Assembly (NCBI RefSeq): GCF_032118995.1 | Contig: NC_092656.1 | Coordinates: forward strand, 13,010,261-13,074,260 | Reading direction: 5' to 3' | Source: Asterias amurensis | Taxonomy: Eukaryota > Echinodermata > Asteroidea > Forcipulatida > Asteriidae | DNA: 64,000 nt | Part shown: piece after piece, positions 59,560-64,000 of the stretch | How the letters are laid out: each line of letters begins with the position of its first letter | Numbering within the stretch: position 1 is the stretch's first letter | Program-made: the position numbers and the translations under genes | The notes under the pieces: generated by a model | Database searches by the model: none | What the model was told of the DNA's origin: nothing | The model's input: the letters and a program-made list of their open reading frames with translations, nothing else

Positions 59560-60032
59560 GATGCATATATATATGTATATTGGTTTATTACGGACTAGTA
59601 AACATACAGTTCCCATCCATCGTCCAACCAGCACCATTTCTTGGAAGACATGACCATCAGTTAAAGTTCACCATACCAGTCACATCCATAGATCCGTACA
59701 AATACTCCTTCTACCCTCGATCCATCCGACTATGGAACCAGCTCCCAGTAGCCACTGTAATGTCTCCTTCAATAGCAGCCTTCAAGGAAACTGCCCTACC
59801 AGCTATTAGAGGGATGAGGCTACCAGTGGGCTCACATCTCCTCTAAATCATCCGTCAGTTTTTACGCACCCTAAGTTATCGTCTTTTGTTATCAGTCTTT
59901 TTGTCTTGTCGCCACCTTAACTTCACCTTATTTCTTATGCACTTTGCCTGTGACGTCACCATGCACCATCCTAGTATAGCTATAGATAGCTGAATAAGGA
60001 TTCCACCATTGAAGATTGAAGATTGAAGATTA
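59560..60032 (+). mobile_element. 3' end of a non-LTR retrotransposon (LINE)
   Basis: 59580-59846 encodes the end of a reverse-transcriptase ORF (FYPRSIRLWNQLP followed by AAFKE), typical of the C-terminus of CR1/L2/jockey-like elements. It ends in a tail with three attgaag repeats (about 60008-60032), like LINE 3' microsatellites. 5' truncated. Confidence 0.75.
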
Positions 60033-60455
60033 TTTTATTCACATCATCACATTTTGACCAAAAGGTACAATTAAATGACAATTGACAAGACAAAAAACAT
60101 CAAAATATATTAAAGACGACAGCACTAAAACATTGGCTATTCAAATATAATAGGAGAGAGATTGGCAGCCGCTGTTGACAGCACGGTGTTTCTTGATGCA
60201 AATACCGTTTTTCTTGTGCTTTCTCAACATCATAGACTCTCTAAACAGGCTTTGTGAAATTGGATCCAGTCCAGTGAGCAAAGATTATTATCCTTTGTTT
60301 CTTCACAATCGAAATGATAATACAATAATAATTATTGTTTTAATGATAATACAATAATAATTATAGTTTTATCATTTCGATTGTGAATAAACAACATTGA
60401 TAGTACAAGATACATGTAATATTTAGTTTCTCACTGTACTTTATAACTTAATCGA

Positions 60456-60842
60456 TTAAAGGCAGTGGACACTATTGGTTATTACTCAAAATAATTATTA
60501 GCATAAAACCTTTCTTGGTGACAAGTAATGGGGAGAGGTTGGTGGTAGAAAACATTGTGAGAAACAGCTCCCTCTGAAGTGCCATAGTTTTGGAAAAAGA
60601 AGTAATTTTCCACGAATTTGATTTCGAGACCTCAAGTTTAGAACTTGAGGTCTCGAAATCAACCATCTAAACTCACGCAACTTCGTGTGACAAGGGTGTT
60701 TTCTTCTTTCATTATTATCTCGCAACTTTAATGACCGATTGAGCTCAAATTTCCACAAGTTTGTTATTTTATGCATGTGTTGAGATACACCAACTGTGGA
60801 GGCTAGTCTTTGACAATTACCAACAGTGTCCACTGCCTTAAA
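60456..60842. mobile_element. M1 element
   Basis: Full-length copy between the LINE fragment and gene C; GATTAAAGGCAGTGGACAC to GTGTCCACTGCCTTAA. Confidence 0.88.
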
Positions 60843-61002
60843 TACACATCTGTACAACAAATAGCACGTTGCAAATTTCGGTTATGAGTGATAAACCTAT
60901 AAACCGGGTTTCATTATTCAACCTATAACAGCCAAATGTTGGGATTTGTTTTACATAATAAGAATACAAGTAAACAAAAAAACCTTAGCCGTTTAAATAA
61001 TG

Positions 61003-61361
61003 CTAAAGCCATTATACACTTTCGGTGCAGAATAAAAAAGTTCACATAATTTACAGGGTTTACAGAAGGTAATGGTGAAAGACTTCTTTTGAAATATTGT
61101 TACATGAAATGCTTTACTTTTTAAGAAAACATTAAAACAATATCAATTCTCGATAGCGAGAATTACGGATTTATTATAAACACGTGTCATGACACGGCGA
61201 AACGCGCGAAAACAGGAGTGGGTTTTCCCGTTATTTTCTCCCGACTCCGATGACCGATTGAGCCTAAATTTTCACAGGTTTTTTATTTTATATACAAGTT
61301 GTGATACACGAAGTGTGGGACTTGGACAATACTATTTACCGAAAGTGTATAATGGCTTTAA
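61003..61361. mobile_element. M3 fold-back element
   Basis: Full-length copy, ends taaagccattatacactttc and inverse. Confidence 0.82.
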
Positions 61362-61639
61362 TCTGGGTTATAAACTACTATCGTTTGACTTCACTATAAA
61401 ACTTTATACAGTAAAATATTAATAATGTCACTTTTATATGATTCAATAACTAGAAACTGTTCGAGTGCCTTCAATTTTTTAGAATGTTGGTTGCATCTAT
61501 CATTGTCTAAAAATAGAAATAGTCATAAGTAAAAGGATAAGAAGTGTCTCATATAAACGCATGTTTATTTAATTAAGGTCAAACTTTGGTGATGACCCTG
61601 AAAAAGTTAGTATTTTTTAGGGATACCTTAATAATCCTC

Positions 61640-62120
61640 AATTCAAATTTTTTTGGGGGGGTTTGTGCATGATCCAATTAAGTTCACTGTGTTTGGAAAA
61701 GGAACTACACATATATAACAGGTGTGACTTACCAGAGAAAAGAAATGGGTTTTTTCCCCGTCATTTTTCTTAAATGGGGCCTTCCCGTAAAGTTCTTCGC
61801 GCCGCTTACAAAACCAAGTGTGGCGTAACATGAGTCCAAAATAAGAAAGGAATTACACAGAGATAACAGTTGTGAGTTGCCAGAGGAAGAAGATGTTTGA
61901 TTGTTTGGCCTTTTTTTAATGGGGCTTTCCCGTAAAGTTCCCCACTTCGCTTACAAAACCAAATGGGGCGTAGCTCAAATAAGAAAGGAATTACACAAAG
62001 ATAACAGGTGTGAGTTGCCAGAGGAAAGAGATGTTTTGTTTTTCCCTCTTTCTGTATTGGAGCTTTCCTGTAAAGTTCCTCGCTTCGCTTAAACAAAACC
62101 AAATGGGGCGTGGCTCAAAA
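61640..62120. repeat. About 140-bp tandem repeat, three units
   Basis: ggaattacacagagataaca recurs near 61697 (diverged), 61850 and 61987, each followed by a variant of cccgtaaagttcttcgc and ccaaatggggcgt. The open frame over it is a by-product. Confidence 0.8.
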
Positions 62121-62435
62121 AGACACTAGTCAAAACACTGGGAGAACAAAGAGACGTCCACAGCAAACATAGTCTTTTTGAAAGAAAAAAATGGAAATGT
62201 CACTCTCCTGTCCGAGTGGTGTCATTTTCGCTCTTTTTAGAGTGAAAGTCAATCTCTGTCCCTCTTTTCGGGTGAAATTGGAACGAACTTCACTTTCAAT
62301 CGAGTTGAAAGTACCCGTATTTCACTCTAAGAGTTGTCCACCATATGGCTCTATGCAAGAGTGGTATGGCCGACAAAGCGAGTGTTTTTTGTATAACTCT
62401 TTTACATTAAGAGAGTACACCTACATGTATACTTA

Positions 62436-62690
62436 GTACTTTACCGAGTCCTGTGAACAAATATCACAGGCATGTTATTCGGTGGGATTCGAACCTACAA
62501 CCCTTGCAATTCTTGACCAATGTCTTAACAACTAGAGACTCTGGAGATTGCCCGGTAGCTAGATTACCCGGTATAGCTAGATTGCCCGGAAGAGAGGACT
62601 CACAGACTTGGGAAAGTACCGAGTATACAGTGCTAAACACATTGGTGTATGGGTAAAAGTATTCCTTATCCCCGATGCAAATTAAAAATC
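62436..62690. repeat. Composite of two SINE pieces in opposite orientation
   Basis: The left half reads as a SINE on the minus strand (B-box from gattcgaacc); the right half carries the plus-strand tail ending ttatccccgatgcaaatt, as near 28430. Confidence 0.55.
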
Positions 62691-62708
62691 TATCAGACCT
62701 ACATGAGG

Positions 62709-62933
62709 CTACATGTGTGTATAAATAGAGAGAGTTTGGCCGCCGGTCGAGTTGGTAGCGTCTAACGGTTTCACATTCACCTCGGATGAGGTCACCTTCT
62801 TTTTCCCCTTAACCCGCAGTATTGCTATCTTGACTAAGTCGAAGATGAATTCCACAAACTCAAACAGAGTCAGGATGGACACGCCCATGCACAGTCCCAC
62901 TTGACCACCTATATCACTGAGGAATCTTGTAAA
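62709..62933 (-). CDS. Gene C: last coding exon of a third DEG/ENaC channel (partial)
   Basis: Acceptor ccgtttcacag. Encodes FTRFLSDIGGQVGLCMGVSI, TM2 through FEFVEFIFDLVKIAILRV, a lysine-rich juxtamembrane stretch (KGKKK) and a tail ending LSIYTHM, 74 residues plus stop. It starts in phase 0, as exon 12 of genes A and B does, and has the same DIGG-TM2 layout with filter GVS. The tail is about 25 residues longer and Ser/Thr-rich. No exon 11 was found between 62934 and 64000, so the rest of the gene lies upstream, outside the window. A MITE of family M1 begins about 40 bases upstream of the acceptor. Confidence 0.9.
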   Translation of the reverse strand, partial: FTRFLSDIGGQVGLCMGVSILTLFEFVEFIFDLVKIAILRVKGKKKVTSSEVNVKPLDATNSTGGQTLSIYTHM

Positions 62934-62972
62934 CTGTGAAACGGAAAAAAAAAAACATATTAGAATAATTAG

Positions 62973-63468
62973 TTTAAAGAATTTAGATACTATTAGTTAT
63001 TGTCAAAGACCAGTCTTCTCGCTTGGTGTATCTCAACATTATGCATAAAATAACAAACCTGCGAAAATTTGAGCTCAAGTGGTCGTCGAAGTTGCGAGAT
63101 AATAATGAAAGAAAAACACCCTTGTCACACGAAGTTCAGGTGCTTGATCTCGGGCCCTCAAAATCTAATTCTGAGGCCTCGAAATCAAACACGTAGAAAA
63201 TTACTTTTGTTTCTGGAAAACTCCGTTACTTCAGAGGGAGCCGTATCTCACAAAGTTCAGGTGCTTAATTTTGGGACCTCAAATTCTAAACCTGAGGTCT
63301 CGAAATCAAGTTTGTGGAAATTACTTCTCGAAAACGACGTTACTTTAGAGGGAGCCGTTTCTCACCATGTGTTATACTATCAACAGCTTCCCATTACTCG
63401 TTACCAAGTGAGGTTTTATGCTAATAATTATTTTGAGTTAAGTACCAATAGTGTCCACTACCTTTAAA
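62973..63468. mobile_element. M1 element with internal duplication, next to gene C exon
   Basis: The central block (agttcaggtgctt... to cgttact) occurs twice, making this copy about 110 bp longer. It starts 40 bases upstream of the gene C acceptor. Confidence 0.85.
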
Positions 63469-63469
63469 A

Positions 63470-64000
63470 GAATTGAATCAACATCACCTGATTTTGTTGT
63501 GTTTATTTTGGGAAAGAAACTTATTAGTGTTGGCTTTAAGAAGAACCGGTTTCGAACAGTATTCTCTGCCCATCTTCAGGAGAGGTTTACTAAAGTATTT
63601 TTTTACCAAACAAAGCTTTAGACATCACTATCCCAAACCTTACTAAAAATGTCAAAAGTTATGGTTGCAAATAAAATACAGGCACCATTGTTTGGAATTA
63701 ATTACTTTTGAAAGCGTCTGGGTGAGATAAGTTGTTTTAAATTAGTTTTTAAATATTGACTTCGATGTTCACCTTATTTTACTCGCTCTTTTTTACATCT
63801 TTAACGAATTCGAACGAATTCCATCAAATTTTAATGAAATCCAACAAAGTACTACGAACGTCAAGTAGTTAAAAGGTTATTACACGAATTCCAACGACTT
63901 CTTGCATTATTTATTTAAACTGTGTTGTTAAAAGCTCACGTTTTTAGCATACTGTACATGATAGAAGTTACCAACGTCGGGTACGTTCGTGCACACGTCA
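63470..64000. other. Unassigned, presumed intron of gene C
   Basis: AT-rich; aacgaattccaacga-like words recur near 63800-63900. No exon 11 of the ENLLRVN type found. Confidence 0.5.

Noticed and set aside
1..64000. CRISPR arrays, operons, phage or prokaryotic defence genes
   Set aside because: Tandem repeats present lack spacer structure; gene architecture is plainly metazoan.

Overview
This window looks like a piece of an echinoderm genome, most likely a sea star. That placement is an inference. It rests on AT-rich, intron-dominated sequence, GT-AG introns, animal DEG/ENaC channel genes, and a very high load of short fold-back elements. No operons, ribosome binding sites, CRISPR arrays or prokaryotic features were found.

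Every gene I can support lies on the minus strand. From right to left they are: (C) the last coding exon of a DEG/ENaC (acid-sensing/degenerin-type) sodium channel at 62709-62933, whose other exons lie beyond the window; a five-exon protein kinase gene at 55134-59035; (B) a complete 12-exon DEG/ENaC gene at 24079-45402 (536 codons); and (A) a second complete 12-exon DEG/ENaC gene at 101-21450 (508 codons). Genes A and B were assembled exon by exon from splice sites and reading frame. All 11 introns sit at the same positions and phases (2,0,2,1,0,0,1,2,0,2,0), and exons 4-11 are identical in length (107, 164, 105, 109, 76, 58, 77, 76 bases). They are therefore tandem duplicates, and gene C is probably a third member. 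The kinase sits between B and C.

The channel products should act at the plasma membrane as trimeric, amiloride-type cation channels. Both complete ones keep the N-terminal HG gating motif, the FPAVTWC segment after TM1, a cysteine-rich ectodomain and a GxS selectivity filter in TM2. The kinase has two N-terminal CxxC pairs, a Gln-rich stretch, about seven 29-residue Ala/Pro/Thr-rich repeats, and a C-terminal kinase domain with HND in place of HRD and DVG in place of DFG.

Most of the rest is introns and intergenic DNA built from mobile-element debris. (1) M1: about 20 copies of a roughly 380-bp TTAA-flanked palindromic element. (2) M2, M3 and M7: other TTAA-flanked fold-back families. (3) M4: elements with AGGTTTTCTCGG ends and an internal rhythm of ATTCAATTT-like words. 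(4) M5 and M6: small fold-backs. (5) Two copies (14435-18320 and 47902-52242) of a 4-kb element consisting almost wholly of inverted arms. (6) An 816-bp fold-back (7505-8320) whose arms are 42-bp tandem repeats. (7) tRNA-derived SINE pieces and one LINE 3' end. Several insertions abut exons. One sits across the 5' splice site of exon 4 of gene B and carries a copy of it in its target-site duplication; another starts 24 bases upstream of exon 2 of gene A.
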